A DNA stretch of 64,000 nt from JAOUFP01 sp963801505 (GCA_963801505.1 CAWDEY010000016.1:287504-351503), one strand, 5' to 3'; counted from the stretch's first letter, positions 34,982 to 45,545 are shown. Numbers and translations: made by a program. The notes: a model not told the origin generated them from the sequence alone.

Positions 34982-36968
34982 TTAATATATTCCTATATGC
35001 GGTTTAGCGGAGCTTTCCATTGTACGTCTTGCTGCCATATCCATGAGCACACGCTCTGCTCCGAATTTGCCCGGCTCATATTTTCTGAGTTTGAGCCTTT
35101 CCCTTGCTGCATCGATATACTTAAGTGCAAGCGCCAGCATCTTTTCAGGGTCAGGTTCAAAATGGAAGGCACCCATAAACCTTTCCATCCATACTTCTGT
35201 CATTATTCTTGTAACTTCAGTGCTGGCCTCAACAGGTGATTCTCCTCCGAATATAACAGGCACACCTGATGCTGCGAAATAAGCCCCGATGGCTATCGCC
35301 TTCTCACTCATCCACTCAGGGGCCACGCCGACTGCTGGCATACCGCCTATCTCGTCAGACAGACCGCCTTCAGCTGCCATCGCGCTGGCAATCGTAAGTA
35401 TCCTGGAATTGTCTACACACGCGCCAAGATGCAGGATCGGCGGAATTCCGATGGCTTCGCAGACTTCCCTCAGTCCCGGGCCGGCATTTTCGAGCGCCAT
35501 CTCAGGGGTCAGGAACCCTGCTGAGCCACATGCAGCAGAGCCGCAGCCTGTAGATACAATCAGCACATCATTCTTTATCAGTTCTTTGGCAAGGAAATGA
35601 TGCAGGCCTGTTGAAGGCACCCTAGGGTTGTCACAACCTGCAAGACCGACAACACCGCGGACCCTTCCTGCCATGATGGCGTCATTAAGAGGTCTGAAAG
35701 ACCCCCTCCAGGTACCGCCCTGCATGTATTCAATATATTCGTGAGAAAAACCTCCGATAAGAGGCGCCTTTTCAGTAATATGGCTGCCTGTAGCAGTCCT
35801 GTTAGGGTAGTTGTCGATCGCGATCTTTACGATCTCCCTGGCTACTTCCTTTGCCCTGTGCTCATCGAACTCTATATGCATCGCGCCTTGCATCTTTGCC
35901 TTTTCAGAGGTGGTAATGACCTTTGTATGGAACTTCTTTGACAGTTCCGCAATCGCAGGCATGATGCACTGTACATCCACAGTCATCGCATCAACAAGAC
36001 CGGTCATGATACCCAGTTCCTGGTTGGTAAACCCTCCGGCAGTCGGTATGCCATGCCTCATCAGGACCTCATTGGCTGTACAGCACATGCCGCCGAGGTT
36101 AATACCTTTGGCGCCTTTTGTTTTTGCATATGCGATCATTTCAGGCTCGCTCACGACATCTACCATTATCTCAGCAAGCAATGGTTCATGACCATGCACA
36201 ATAAGATTGACCTCGTCTTCTTTGAATATGCCGAAGCTAGCCTCTGCCTTTATGGGTTTCGGTGTCCCAAAGAGGATATCGCTGACATCGGTGGATATCA
36301 TACTGCCCATCCATCCGTCAGCAAGCGCTGTCCTGAGCCCCTGTGTCAGGAGATGATCAGGGTCATGGTCAACACCTATATTTGTCCGGTGCATTGCCTC
36401 ACAGACCTCCCTGTCGACACCGCGGGGAACGATCCCCCACTTTCTCCATCGTTCCTGCGTCTTCTTGGGTGCCCTTGTTATAAAGTTGCCTTCACCTTTC
36501 TGTCTGCCGAAGTCCTCTATAAGCTTTTCAGCAACATCTTTTGCAACAGCATTGACTTCCCTGACCTTCAAATTCTATATTGAGATACCCGGCAACCCGG
36601 TAGAGCTTCCTCACATCTTTGATCTGAAAGTCTTTTACCTCCCCGTTTGCAACCGCAAGCAAGGTAAAGGCCATGCCTCTTGCATGGTCAGAGTGTGCGG
36701 CAGTTCCCGCTGCTATCATCCTCAGGAAGTTCCTCGCTGCAACAGTAGCAAGAGTTGCTCCGCATACGCCCCTTGCCTCTTCTTCCGCATTCTTTCCGAC
36801 AAGCCTGCATGGTCCCATATGACATACCTTGCAGCAGGCGCCGACTGCTCCTATCGGACATGGTTTCATCTTCGCAGCCCTGTCAAAACAGGTCTCTATC
36901 TTGTGGGCTTCACCCCACTTTATGATCTTTTCTGCACCGCTGGCATCACTTTTTATATTCTCTGACAT
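34982..36968 (-). CDS. cooS: carbon monoxide dehydrogenase catalytic subunit, one frameshift
   Basis: About 661 residues once a single frameshift is corrected. Starts MSENIKSDASG (ATG 36968, GGAGG upstream). N-terminal cluster B/D cysteines lie in CFDRAAKMKPCPIGAVGACC and KVCHMGPCRL. The frame is lost near 36567 (EFEGQGSQ against EGREVNAVAKDV), repaired by removing one base. The rest is intact, including INLGGMCCTANEVLMRHGIP, VVGLAGCDNPR, STGCGSAACGSAG and HLGACVDNSR, which ligate the Ni-Fe-S C-cluster. The protein reduces CO2 to CO for acetyl-CoA synthase. Such a conserved gene with one indel is more likely mis-sequenced than dead. Confidence 0.93.
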
Positions 36969-36981
36969 AGTCTCCTCCAAT

Positions 36982-37053
36982 TTAAAAAATTAGGTTGAGG
37001 TCCAGGTTGAGGTTTAAAATTACTTAACCTTAACCTTGACCTTGACCCTGTAT
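36982..37053. repeat. low-complexity inverted spacer between acsB and cooS
   Basis: Contains AGGTTGAGGTCCAGGTTGAG on one side and ACCTTAACCTTGACCTTGAC on the other, a near-perfect inverse that could form a long hairpin in the transcript. Confidence 0.5.
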
Positions 37054-39257
37054 TTAGAACATCGGGTCCATTTCAAGCGCAGGATGTCCCACACTTGTAA
37101 GAAACTCAAGGAGTTTCTCTGAATCCTCAGCATTTGTTTCATCTGCGATCTTATCGAGCAGGTCAGGCACGCCTGCCTCTGCAGCCCTCTGGTTAAAGGC
37201 GTCCTTCAGGCTTTCCTTCAGGTTCTTTGTCATCCAGACTATTCTCTTAAGTCCTCCATCACCATAAAGGAACTTCTTGCTGGTTATAAAGTTTCTTCCG
37301 ATACCCATAAAGCCAGGGGCCTGAACGCCGCCGCCCACACTGCCTGCGAGTGTTGAAAATTTCATGCCCGCAGGGGTCATGCCAGTATGTCCTCGCTGGA
37401 CCAGCATTACACCGTTGGCCTCAGGCACAATGGCGACAATACATTCGAAACATCCGCAGGACGTCATCGGGTTGTCCATGATCGTATAGGCGTTCATGGT
37501 ATCGAGCGCACCGCCTGTGGCGGTTTTTATATATTCATCAACGCCGGTCCATCGGCCTTTCAGAGCAGTCAATGACCTCTCCCTTTTTGATCGGCTGATT
37601 GCCGCCTGTAGGGTCAATCTCAAAGGCGGCCTTTCCGTCAAGCCAGTTATAAGCTCCGCAGAGCCCGAGTCTCTCAGGCGTAATTACGCATGTATGGCTT
37701 GGCGCGAAGGACTGACATAGCAGACATGAATAGAACGTGTCCACTGACTCATCGGTCATGTTTCCAAGCCTATGGTCACGCTCCTTATATGCCTTCCGTG
37801 CCTCTTCCTGCATCGCAAGCACGTCCTTTTCATCAACATAAAGCGTTACCTGGACCTTATCTACAATGGATTTAAACCTTGCGTGCGACATCGTTGCCTG
37901 GATAACACCAATATGCTCCAGGGTAAGACCGTCCTTTTTTGCCTGGTTGCTTATCCTGACCCAGTTGATATCACGCTGGCCCATATGCCAGAGACCCTGG
38001 GCCTCGTTTAGGTTATGGTGTATCTTTCTTTCAATGACAGATTCAAAGTCCTTCTGCATCTTTCTTCCAGCAATATCGATCACTATGCCAAGAGGCATCA
38101 TCCCGCCCTTTTCAAACCTCTCCTGCCAGTTCTCACCGACAATAATGACCTTGTTGTCTTCTATCTCGTCGAGTTCCTTTGTCCTGACCCACTCAAAGGC
38201 AGGGGTCCTCTGACCGCCGAACTCGATGAACATGTCCTCTTTTCTTATCCTCTCTCCTTCAAATGCAGGGCCGTAGGCAACAGGTATCGGCGGTTTCTCA
38301 ACAACGATCTTGAGACCCCTGACCTCAATGGCCTTCTGCACGATCTTGTTGTGGTCGAATTCCTTGTCGACCTCTTCATATATACAGACACCTGTGGGGT
38401 GTATGACAGGGATATCAGTATCAGCCACAGCAGGAAAGCCCATATTGATTGCGCCTGCACCTGTAGACCAGATGATGTCGTTGAGCGGGCCAAGCACCAT
38501 GGCAAAGGCAAAGACCCTGTCTTTTTGGTATTTGAGATGCTCCTTGAAGTCCCCCGGCTTTTTATTGCCGAATATCAGGGAGGCCCTGATCGCCCAGTCA
38601 AGGGCATAAAGGGTATGTTCTGTGTCAGGCCCGAGCGGCACAATACTTGAGTCCCAGCCAAGCGGGACGCCCTGCCTGAGCAGCTGTTTGGTCACGCTGT
38701 TGCCGTCTTCGGAATGACCTGAAAGAAAGGTGAGAATGTTTTTTTCCTGGAGTTCCCTGACTATTTTGGCAGCTGTCTCATCGTCAGGAGCAGCGCCGAT
38801 GATAGCGGCAAAACCCGGCATTGTTCCGTCAACAAGCTGAATGCCCAGGTTACGCTGGATGGTATCTGTAATAAACCCGTTATATTCAAAGCCGGTCTCA
38901 GGGTCTTTGACAGGCTCAAGTCCTGCAATATAACGGAGGGCCAGCAGGATCTCCTCTGCAAAGAGTGTTGCCATGCCTGAATCGAGCGCCTCACCCGAGA
39001 TAAGGCCTCCAGAGTTTATCATCCGGTTCAGCGTGAAGAAGCTCCCTGGCAAAACCAAGGGCTGTCTTCATATCTCCTATGGTCTTTACAGGAAAACCTG
39101 TCATCGCATATATCATCGGAAGATAAAATGCGGTATCAGGAAACTCAAAGGCATAATTTTCACCGTGTTCTGCAATGGCCTTCTGCAACATCTCCTCTGC
39201 ACGTTCTACAAGGTTATGCGACGCTCTTATAGCCGCTGTGGCTATTAACTTGGACAT
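37054..39257 (-). CDS. acsB: CO-methylating acetyl-CoA synthase, two frameshifts
   Basis: Begins MSKLIATAAIRASHNLVERA at ATG 39257 after GAGGAGG. Frames change near 39000 (WRPYLG/EALDSGMATLF) and near 37560 (VIDCSE/GRWTGVDEYIK). Deleting one base at each gives about 734 residues. A-cluster cysteines are present in SCLLCQSFAPSHTCVITPER, LGLCGAYNW and MTSCGCFECI. The C-terminus reads GHTGMTPAGMKFSTLAGSVG and MGIGRNF. It joins CO, the methyl group from the corrinoid protein and CoA. It lies between acsC and cooS in the operon. The A-cluster ligands are in sound sequence, so the product is probably functional. Confidence 0.93.
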
Positions 39258-39384
39258 CCTGACCTCCTCTAATATGGATGAGATGCTTAAGGTAAGATTG
39301 TTACCTGATTGTCTCTACCCAAACTTATTAGCGTATTTATATTTTGATACTGTTTGCTTTATAAAATCAACCTGATTCTATTAA

Positions 39385-40725
39385 TTATGCCCTTGCCTTT
39401 AAAAAAGCAGGCAGGGCATTGGCCTCACGCGGTCCGACCGTAACCTTCCAGCCCGGCAGCTTGTCCTCAATAGAGCCGCTGAGTATTGCTACATACCCCG
39501 GCAAAATCAATTCCTTGGTTGCTATGTCCTTTTCTATCCCGCTTTCGGTTATAAACTGGGCTATCTTCGTGGCCGTAAATTTACCGGCAGCCCATGCTGT
39601 CAAAACAGAGAGACCTTCGCAGTCCATAACAGCGAGCCTGCAGGGCACCTTGCTGTTTTCAACCTCACCCGAGACAATAAAATACGTCAGGGAGAAGTTA
39701 GTGGTGATAAGGAATGGAGATTCCGGTTTCGGCTCTCCGATATTGTATATCTTCTGCTCCACCTGCATCGGCACCTGAGGGTCTGTGTAGATGTTCTGTC
39801 TCAGGGTAAAGAGCACAAGGTTTTTCCATTTTTCTATGCTGCTCATAACAACAATAGATGCGTATTTCGTCACGCCGATTCCAGCCAGGAGGGTCTCATG
39901 AAGACTGTCTTCACGCTGCGCGAAATTGATTACAGGATATCCGAGAGGTTTGAAGTTCTTCTTGGTAGCAGCCCTTCTTATCAGGGTATTGTTCTCTATG
40001 ATGTCCTTTGCCTTCCGCGCGCCTGAGTCAATGACCATGTCCTCAACCCCAAGACCCTTCACTTTCTCAGTGAGGTCGGAGAGTTCAGCCAGGCCGTTTG
40101 CAACAACGCCGAGTATGGCCTTGTTGTTTTTTGCTATCGCTGCCATGGCCTCTGCATTGGATGCGTTTGCGCCATAGATTATCGGCTTTTTGCCTGAGAA
40201 GAGCTTCACCGCAGCCTCTGCAGCCTGGGGATTTTCAGTATTGATTATTACAGGGACAGCCGGGGCCTTTGCTGCAACGATCTTTGCCGCAGACTCAAGC
40301 TTGGCTGCATCGCCTGAGGCATTGCTGATCATGATCGCGTCAACCCTGAGTTTCTGGCCTACCCTGTCCATCTCAGAGTTCACCACCTGATCGCAGAGGT
40401 TTGATACCTCAGCCTCTGAAAGTGTGTCTTTGACCTCAATTGCAAAGGCACAGGGGTTTACAAACTTCTTATCATGCCTGAAAAGTACTGTCTCTTCCCC
40501 CATCTTGACTGCCTTGTCCCCTGAGCCGAAGGTTATCGGTCTTACAGGAGGAGCAGAGGCCTCACCGAGTATTTTCTTCGCCTCCTCAGAGACATCAGGA
40601 CAGGAATCAAGAGAGGCCTGCCTCTGTGCAAGTTTCATGGCAAAGGCAAGACAGGTGGGATGCCCGCACTTCTTACAGTTTGTTTTCGGTAAAAGCTTGA
40701 ATATTTCAACGCCTGATAAAGCCAT
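39385..40725 (-). CDS. acsC: corrinoid iron-sulfur protein large subunit
   Basis: 446 residues. The N-terminal [4Fe-4S] domain NCKKCGHPTCLAFAMKLAQR ... LDSCPDV is followed by a TIM-barrel region and a C-terminal corrinoid-binding domain that receives the methyl group. ATG 40725 follows AAGGAGG. No frameshift is seen. The FeS domain is echoed in the DUF3786 protein at 16519-17292. Downstream is acsB after 127 bp. Confidence 0.93.
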   Translation of the reverse strand: MALSGVEIFKLLPKTNCKKCGHPTCLAFAMKLAQRQASLDSCPDVSEEAKKILGEASAPPVRPITFGSGDKAVKMGEETVLFRHDKKFVNPCAFAIEVKDTLSEAEVSNLCDQVVNSEMDRVGQKLRVDAIMISNASGDAAKLESAAKIVAAKAPAVPVIINTENPQAAEAAVKLFSGKKPIIYGANASNAEAMAAIAKNNKAILGVVANGLAELSDLTEKVKGLGVEDMVIDSGARKAKDIIENNTLIRRAATKKNFKPLGYPVINFAQREDSLHETLLAGIGVTKYASIVVMSSIEKWKNLVLFTLRQNIYTDPQVPMQVEQKIYNIGEPKPESPFLITTNFSLTYFIVSGEVENSKVPCRLAVMDCEGLSVLTAWAAGKFTATKIAQFITESGIEKDIATKELILPGYVAILSGSIEDKLPGWKVTVGPREANALPAFLKARA

Positions 40726-40742
40726 TTTTTATCCTCCTTATA

Positions 40743-40818
40743 TTCGAACGGGTAATGCGTAATGGGTAATGGGTTTAAGATTTTTTCTAATCCCTAACGC
40801 CTAATCCCTAATCCCTTA
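40743..40818. repeat. low-complexity inverted spacer between acsD and acsC
   Basis: GGGTAATGCGTAATGGGTAA on one side and CTAATCCCTAACGCCTAATC plus CCTAATCCC on the other, about seven-base units in inverted arrangement. It lies 0-20 bp from both genes. Confidence 0.5.
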
Positions 40819-40820
40819 CT

Positions 40821-41762
40821 TTATATTAGTTCCTCAATGAGTTTTTCCAGTGCTGCTACAGCCTTTGGATGCCGCATGATCAGGAGCTCTGCCCCTGAGA
40901 CAAGAAGCGCGGCTGCTGTTTCAGCCTCCCATGCGATGCCCCTTTCTTCAGCAGCGCCCCACTGCGGCAGGTCAGCTTCAGATGCTGTCGTTTCCTTCAC
41001 CTTCCACACATACATTCCAATATCACCCATAAGGGGCTGCTGCATCGTGACATCGTTTTGTGTAAGCGCGGCAAGCCGTATCCTCTCCATAACAGAATAT
41101 GTATATTCAAGGCCGTATCCCAGCGCCGAACACATAGGGTCTGTTATCACTCTTTCCTTGTCAAAGCCCATCTGGGTAATGAGGATGTTGAGCTGTTTTG
41201 AAAGGTTTATGTCGAGTTCGGACATGGCTATTAATTTATGGTTATTGGCCATGGCAGCTGCAGCAATGGTCTTATAGTTGGCCTCCTGGGCCTTTCCGAT
41301 TATGCAGTTTTTGTCCTTTGCAGCCTCAGCTGCAGCAACCAGTATTGAGGAGTCCTTCTCGGCATGGTTGCTGCCGAGTATTATAAGCGGTATATTGATA
41401 GCAGCCAGCACGTCCTTTACTGTCTTTGCAGCATCCTCAGCAGAACGGTTCTCCCTGTCAGGATGTGTGCCGATCAGCCGTAAGGCGATCGCCTTTGCCT
41501 TAAGCTCGTCCTGGCAATATTTCGCCCATTTTACCGGATCATCAGAAACACCCTCAAAGGCCTTTTGCACATTTTCAGGCCAGTCTGAAGGCGGAACATC
41601 CTGTATCTCAAAAGCTATGAGCGGTCTGTTGGGAGTAGTCCCCTCGAAAGAATGAAATGGCAGGACATTCTCACCGCCAAAGGTGACTGCGCTGTCACCT
41701 GTCCCGACAGTTACCGGGTATACCTTACCAGAGTACGTCTCTTTGGTTGGTGTAAAAGCCAT
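40821..41762 (-). CDS. acsD: corrinoid iron-sulfur protein small subunit
   Basis: 313 residues starting MAFTPTKETYSGKVYPVTVG, with GGENVLPFHSFEGTTPNRPL typical of CdhD/AcsD, and the barrel segments PLIILGSNHAEKD and QMGFDKERVITDPMCSALGY. ATG 41762 follows GGAGG. It forms the heterodimer with AcsC that carries the methyl group from AcsE to AcsB. Confidence 0.93.
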   Translation of the reverse strand: MAFTPTKETYSGKVYPVTVGTGDSAVTFGGENVLPFHSFEGTTPNRPLIAFEIQDVPPSDWPENVQKAFEGVSDDPVKWAKYCQDELKAKAIALRLIGTHPDRENRSAEDAAKTVKDVLAAINIPLIILGSNHAEKDSSILVAAAEAAKDKNCIIGKAQEANYKTIAAAAMANNHKLIAMSELDINLSKQLNILITQMGFDKERVITDPMCSALGYGLEYTYSVMERIRLAALTQNDVTMQQPLMGDIGMYVWKVKETTASEADLPQWGAAEERGIAWEAETAAALLVSGAELLIMRHPKAVAALEKLIEELI

Positions 41763-41770
41763 ATTAATAA

Positions 41771-41864
41771 CCTCCGTATCAATTAGGGGTTAGGGATTAG
41801 GAGTTAGGGGCTTAGTAAAAAATTGCCAATCCCCATACCTACCTATCACCCATAACCCTATTAT
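41771..41864. repeat. low-complexity inverted spacer between acsE and acsD
   Basis: Left side TTAGGGGTTAGGGATTAGGA, then GTTAGGGG; right side CCAATCCCCATACCTACCTA and CCCATAACCC. Same design as the other spacers of the operon but with its own unit sequence. Confidence 0.45.
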
Positions 41865-42725
41865 TTACATTTCCAGATATGAATGGGCATACAAGGTATT
41901 GCCCTCGATAACATCAAGCGTCTTTTTTATCTCTGCCATTTTATTGGCGTCATCGATAGCTTTTTCCCGGCCAGAACATCATCAACCAGTTTCTTCTCAT
42001 TCAGGGCCTCAGCCATCTCTGGGCATCGGCAATTGCGGAAGTCAATCCGGCATTCATCAGCATTATAAAATAATACTTGTTCAATATCGGCCTTATGTGT
42101 TTGGGGCATCCGTTGGAAATATTGCTCAGGCCGACAACAGTCTTCATCGGTGGATCGTTCATTTCCTGAAACATGCTGATCGCCTTGATGACATGACGCG
42201 CATGGTCCTGCGAGGTCGCGATCTGCAGAACAAGGGGGTCAAGATAAAGGTCTTCGAGCGGAACGCCGTACTCCATGGCGCGTCCCATGATCTCTGCAGC
42301 AATGGCGCATCTCTCCTCAGCATCAGCAGGAAGCCCGCCCTTGCCAACAGTCAGTCCGATGACCTGGGAGTTATACTTTGCGCCGAGTTCGAGGATAGAG
42401 AACCTCTCAGGGTCATTGGACGTTGAATTTATCAGCGGCCTCCCCCATTCATTATTATGCACCTTCAGCCCTGCCTCCAGTGGCCGAAGCATTCGTGGTA
42501 TCAAGACAAACCGGCAGGGGGACGACCTCCTGAATTGTCGTTACCATCCATTGCATCATGTCCTCGCCGCCGTCCTCAGCAGGACCGATATTGGCGTCGA
42601 TGATTCCTGCACCCTTCTTTCCACTGCCGGGTGGCGATCTCCTGTATCGGCCCTTTATCTTTTTTCATCATGGCCTCTCTCACCCTCTTGGCTATGATGC
42701 TCAATTTCTCGCCAATAATAAGCAT
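41865..42725 (-). CDS. acsE: methyltetrahydrofolate:corrinoid iron-sulfur protein methyltransferase, about four frameshifts
   Basis: Starts MLIIGEKLSIIAKRVREAMM (ATG 42725, GGAG upstream). Corrections near 42618, 42490, 42017 and 41970 give a continuous pterin-binding barrel: GAGIIDANIGPAEDGGEDMM, CLDTTNA, ALEAGLKVHNNEWGRPLINS, SNDPERF, GLSNISNGCPKH, and a C-terminus AIDDANKMAEIKKTLDVIEG then YAHSYLEM. Length about 286 residues. Two corrections remove a base and two add one. It moves the methyl group from CH3-THF to AcsCD. First gene of the operon; its promoter should lie just upstream of 42725. Confidence 0.88.
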
Positions 42726-43048
42726 TTAAAACTCCTTTCTCATCCTGAATTTGATAACATTAAGTCACAAAATTACTGAAACGCATTCGATTCACTGTTT
42801 ATGAAAAACTCCGGTAACCAGGGTCAGAGATTTACGGCCTATTAAAAAATCTGCTAACGCTGGTTTAAGGTAATTGCCACCGATTTCATCTGTGACTTTC
42901 TCTAATGGAGTAAAGTTTTAAAAAATAACATAAATAATTTTTTTAGTAAAATTTTTTTAATTTATAAAGCCATAAGCAAACTTATTTGGAAAAGTTATTA
43001 TCACAATATTCTGCTGTAATGCTCCAAACCAGGCAAAGCCGGAAACAA
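42726..43048. promoter_or_regulatory. intergenic region upstream of the acs-nuo operon
   Basis: About 320 bp without a gene. The operon promoter should be here, on the minus strand. The AT-rich part 42910-42990 with long A/T runs is the best candidate for a promoter region, but no unambiguous -35/-10 pair can be named. No known riboswitch fold was recognised. Confidence 0.35.
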
Positions 43049-43056
43049 AATGCATT

Positions 43057-43216
43057 TCACCGCAGAGGCGCAGAGTTCGCAGAGATTTAGTAAATTTTGT
43101 TTTTCGGTGAGGGGCCGGAAAACAAAAAATACCGCCTCATGGCAGCTTATATATTTCTGGCCTCTCAGCAGAAATATATAATTATACTCTTTGCGTCCTC
43201 TGCGCCTTGCGGTGAG
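43057..43216. repeat. inverted-end intergenic element, related design to the 170-bp repeat
   Basis: Starts CACCGCAGAGGCGCAGAGTT and ends TTGCGTCCTCTGCGCCTTGC, then GGTGAG, which are inverse of each other. The inner part has GGCCGGAAAACAAAAAATAC and TATATTTCTGGCC...CAGAAATATATA. The flanking CCTAAAAAC ends of the other copies are absent, so it may be a separate family. Confidence 0.5.
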
Positions 43217-43394
43217 CTATTACAATTTCTCATATCATTTTGCACAGCATTTATCTGCTAAGGGACTAAAACAAGGATTAAAAACTACTCAATTTCTGCA
43301 ACTGTCATCAACTTGCAAACTCCAAACCCTCAGTGCTAAACTTAATGCTCACATTGGAATTAAACCCATTTATTTATAGTTATGCGGAGGATTT

Positions 43395-44849
43395 TTGGAA
43401 CTTTTCAGTCTGGGAATTTCGGAATTACACAAGAAGCTGCAAGAGCGAGAGATATCGGCCAGGGACATTCATGACTCAGTATATAAGAGAATAGACGCGG
43501 TCGACGGCAGGATCAGGGCATATGTAACAGTGACGCGCGAAAAGGCCCTGAAAATGGCAGAGCAGGCTGACAAGGAATTATCAGCAGGGAACAGAAAAAC
43601 ACTTTCCGGAATCCCTATAGCTATAAAAGACAATATGTGCACAAAAGGGACCCTCACAACCTGCGCATCAAGGATATTGTCAAATTTCATCCCACCCTAT
43701 GAAAGTTCGGTGACCTCAAAACTCCTCGACAGCGGATACGTGCTTGCAGGCAAAACAAATATGGACGAGTTTGCGATGGGTTCCTCAACAGAAAACTCAG
43801 GTTCCCATACCACACATAATCCCTGGGACATTGAAAGAATCCCCGGAGGCTCAAGCGGAGGCTCAGCAGCAGCCGTTGCAGCAGACGAATGCATAGCGGC
43901 CCTCGGCTCTGACACAGGCGGCTCCATAAGACAGCCTGCGTCCTTCTGCGGTGTGGTAGGCCTGAAGCCGACCTATGGAAGGGTCTCCAGATACGGTCTC
44001 GTGGCCTTTGCCTCATCTTTGGACCAGATAGGCCCGATAACAAAAAATATAACCGACGCCGCGATTTTAATGAACGTCATAGCCGGCAGGGACCCACTCG
44101 ATTCAACTTCAGCGCCTGTGGACGTGCCTGACTTCACCTCTGCGCTGGGCAAGGACATAAAAGGCCTCAAAATCGGCATACCAAAAGAATACTTTATCGA
44201 AGGCATAGACCCTGAAGTTGAACAGTCAGTCAGGGATGCTGTCAGGCATTTTGAATCTCTCGGTGCAATACCGGTTGAAATCTCTTTGCCCCATTCAGGC
44301 TATGCAGTTGCCGCATATTATGTTATTGCAACATCAGAGGCGAGTTCAAACCTGGCCAGGTATGACGGAGTAAAATACGGCTTCAGGGCTGAAGGCAAAG
44401 ACCTTCTGGATATGTATATGAAATCAAGGGCACAGGGTTTCGGTCCGGAGGTGAAGAGGAGGATTATGCTGGGGACGTATACACTTTCCTCAGGTTACTA
44501 CGATGCATACTACAAAAAGGCCCAGCAGGTCAGGACCCTTATAAAGAACGATTTCGAAAACGCCTTCAATTCTGTTGATCTGATAGTGACCCCGACCTCC
44601 CCGACCGCCGCGTTTAAGGCCGGTGAAAAGACAGACGATCCGCTTCAGATGTACCTTGCAGATATATTCACGATCTCGGTAAACCTCGCAGGTGTCCCGG
44701 CCATATCGATCCCCTGCGGTTTCACCTCGGGCAACCTGCCGATAGGTCTGCAACTGATCGGAAAACATTTTGATGAGGAGTCATTGCTTAAGACCTCATA
44801 TGCCTTTGAGCAGTCAACCGAGTGGCACAAGAGGAAACCGGATTTATAA
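43395..44849 (+). CDS. gatA: aspartyl/glutamyl-tRNA amidotransferase subunit A
   Basis: 484 residues. The amidase signature is complete: GIPIAIKDNMCTKGTLTTCA with the catalytic Lys, GGSSGGSAAAVAADECIAAL with the cis-Ser, and GSDTGGSIRQPASFCGVVGL with the nucleophile Ser. Start is TTG 43395, five bases after GGAGG. It provides ammonia for Glu-tRNA(Gln)/Asp-tRNA(Asn) amidation together with GatB (56972-58456) and GatC (not in the window). Confidence 0.96.
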   Translation: MELFSLGISELHKKLQEREISARDIHDSVYKRIDAVDGRIRAYVTVTREKALKMAEQADKELSAGNRKTLSGIPIAIKDNMCTKGTLTTCASRILSNFIPPYESSVTSKLLDSGYVLAGKTNMDEFAMGSSTENSGSHTTHNPWDIERIPGGSSGGSAAAVAADECIAALGSDTGGSIRQPASFCGVVGLKPTYGRVSRYGLVAFASSLDQIGPITKNITDAAILMNVIAGRDPLDSTSAPVDVPDFTSALGKDIKGLKIGIPKEYFIEGIDPEVEQSVRDAVRHFESLGAIPVEISLPHSGYAVAAYYVIATSEASSNLARYDGVKYGFRAEGKDLLDMYMKSRAQGFGPEVKRRIMLGTYTLSSGYYDAYYKKAQQVRTLIKNDFENAFNSVDLIVTPTSPTAAFKAGEKTDDPLQMYLADIFTISVNLAGVPAISIPCGFTSGNLPIGLQLIGKHFDEESLLKTSYAFEQSTEWHKRKPDL

Positions 44850-45545
44850 AACCTTATTTTGGTGATTTACTCGGACGCCGTCCGATAGACGTTCATCTTC
44901 CCAAAACACACCGGCACAAAAAAAATCAGAATGTAACGGAAATAAGCGACAGAGTGAATAAAATATAAAAATCTCCCCCTTGGGATAAGGGGGATTGAAG
45001 GGGGTACTGAAATTCTTTCCTTAAAATTGAAGACTCCCGCAGCAAGCTACTGGGAATCTCAATGCAATGAACTTTAAGTTTTATATTCGCTCACTTGACC
45101 CTGCAGCAAGCTGCAGGGAATACGCTCGCTATCCATTTAACATACGACTCCCCATTACCCCGGACTTTACCCATAAGTCCTTCTGAAACGCGGAAAATTA
45201 TTGAATGCAGTTCGGAACGGGGCGTTGCCCCAAGCCCCAGTTACCTTTCTTGACGGCCAAGAAAGGTAACCCAAAGAAGGCCGCCCCGACGAACATTTCA
45301 CCCTCCGGGCCGGTCTGCTCGGTCAGGCACGCTGAATTTTGGGAACTCGCTTTGCTCAGACAGCCCAAAATCCTTAACGCGAGCCTTCGGTCGCAGCCCT
45401 GAAATTTTCGAAGGGGACAACAGGCAAAGATGAAAGGCTTAAAGCGTAAATTGTAAGCCGGATCTCCCGTAGGGACGTATTGCATGCGCCCACCTTGCCC
45501 CATCTCAAGATTGAGAAATTCCATTGCCCGTGCTATCCTTTTTCC
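44850..45545. other. gene-free stretch with repeats
   Basis: Holds three things. A repeat at about 45028-45140 (GAAGACTCCCGCAGCAAGCT ... ATACGCTCGCTATCCATTTA) recurs in shorter form at about 48340-48423. A conserved-looking non-coding block covers 45195-45460 with the 45241-45269 hairpin. The last 30 bp upstream of 45546 recur upstream of the second lipoprotein gene. Open frames crossing the block do not look like proteins. Confidence 0.4.
45241..45269. other. perfect 12-bp inverted repeat (hairpin)
   Basis: TTACCTTTCTTG and CAAGAAAGGTAA are exact inverses around ACGGC. No T-run follows on either strand, so it is not a simple terminator. It is embedded in a GC-rich block with no gene. Confidence 0.55.

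Noticed and set aside
37387..38650. Several plus-strand frames over acsB
   Set aside because: They are antisense shadows of a clearly identified acetyl-CoA synthase gene.
45198..45524. Open frame on the minus strand (108 codons)
   Set aside because: It covers the hairpin block and its composition does not look like a protein; no ribosome binding site.
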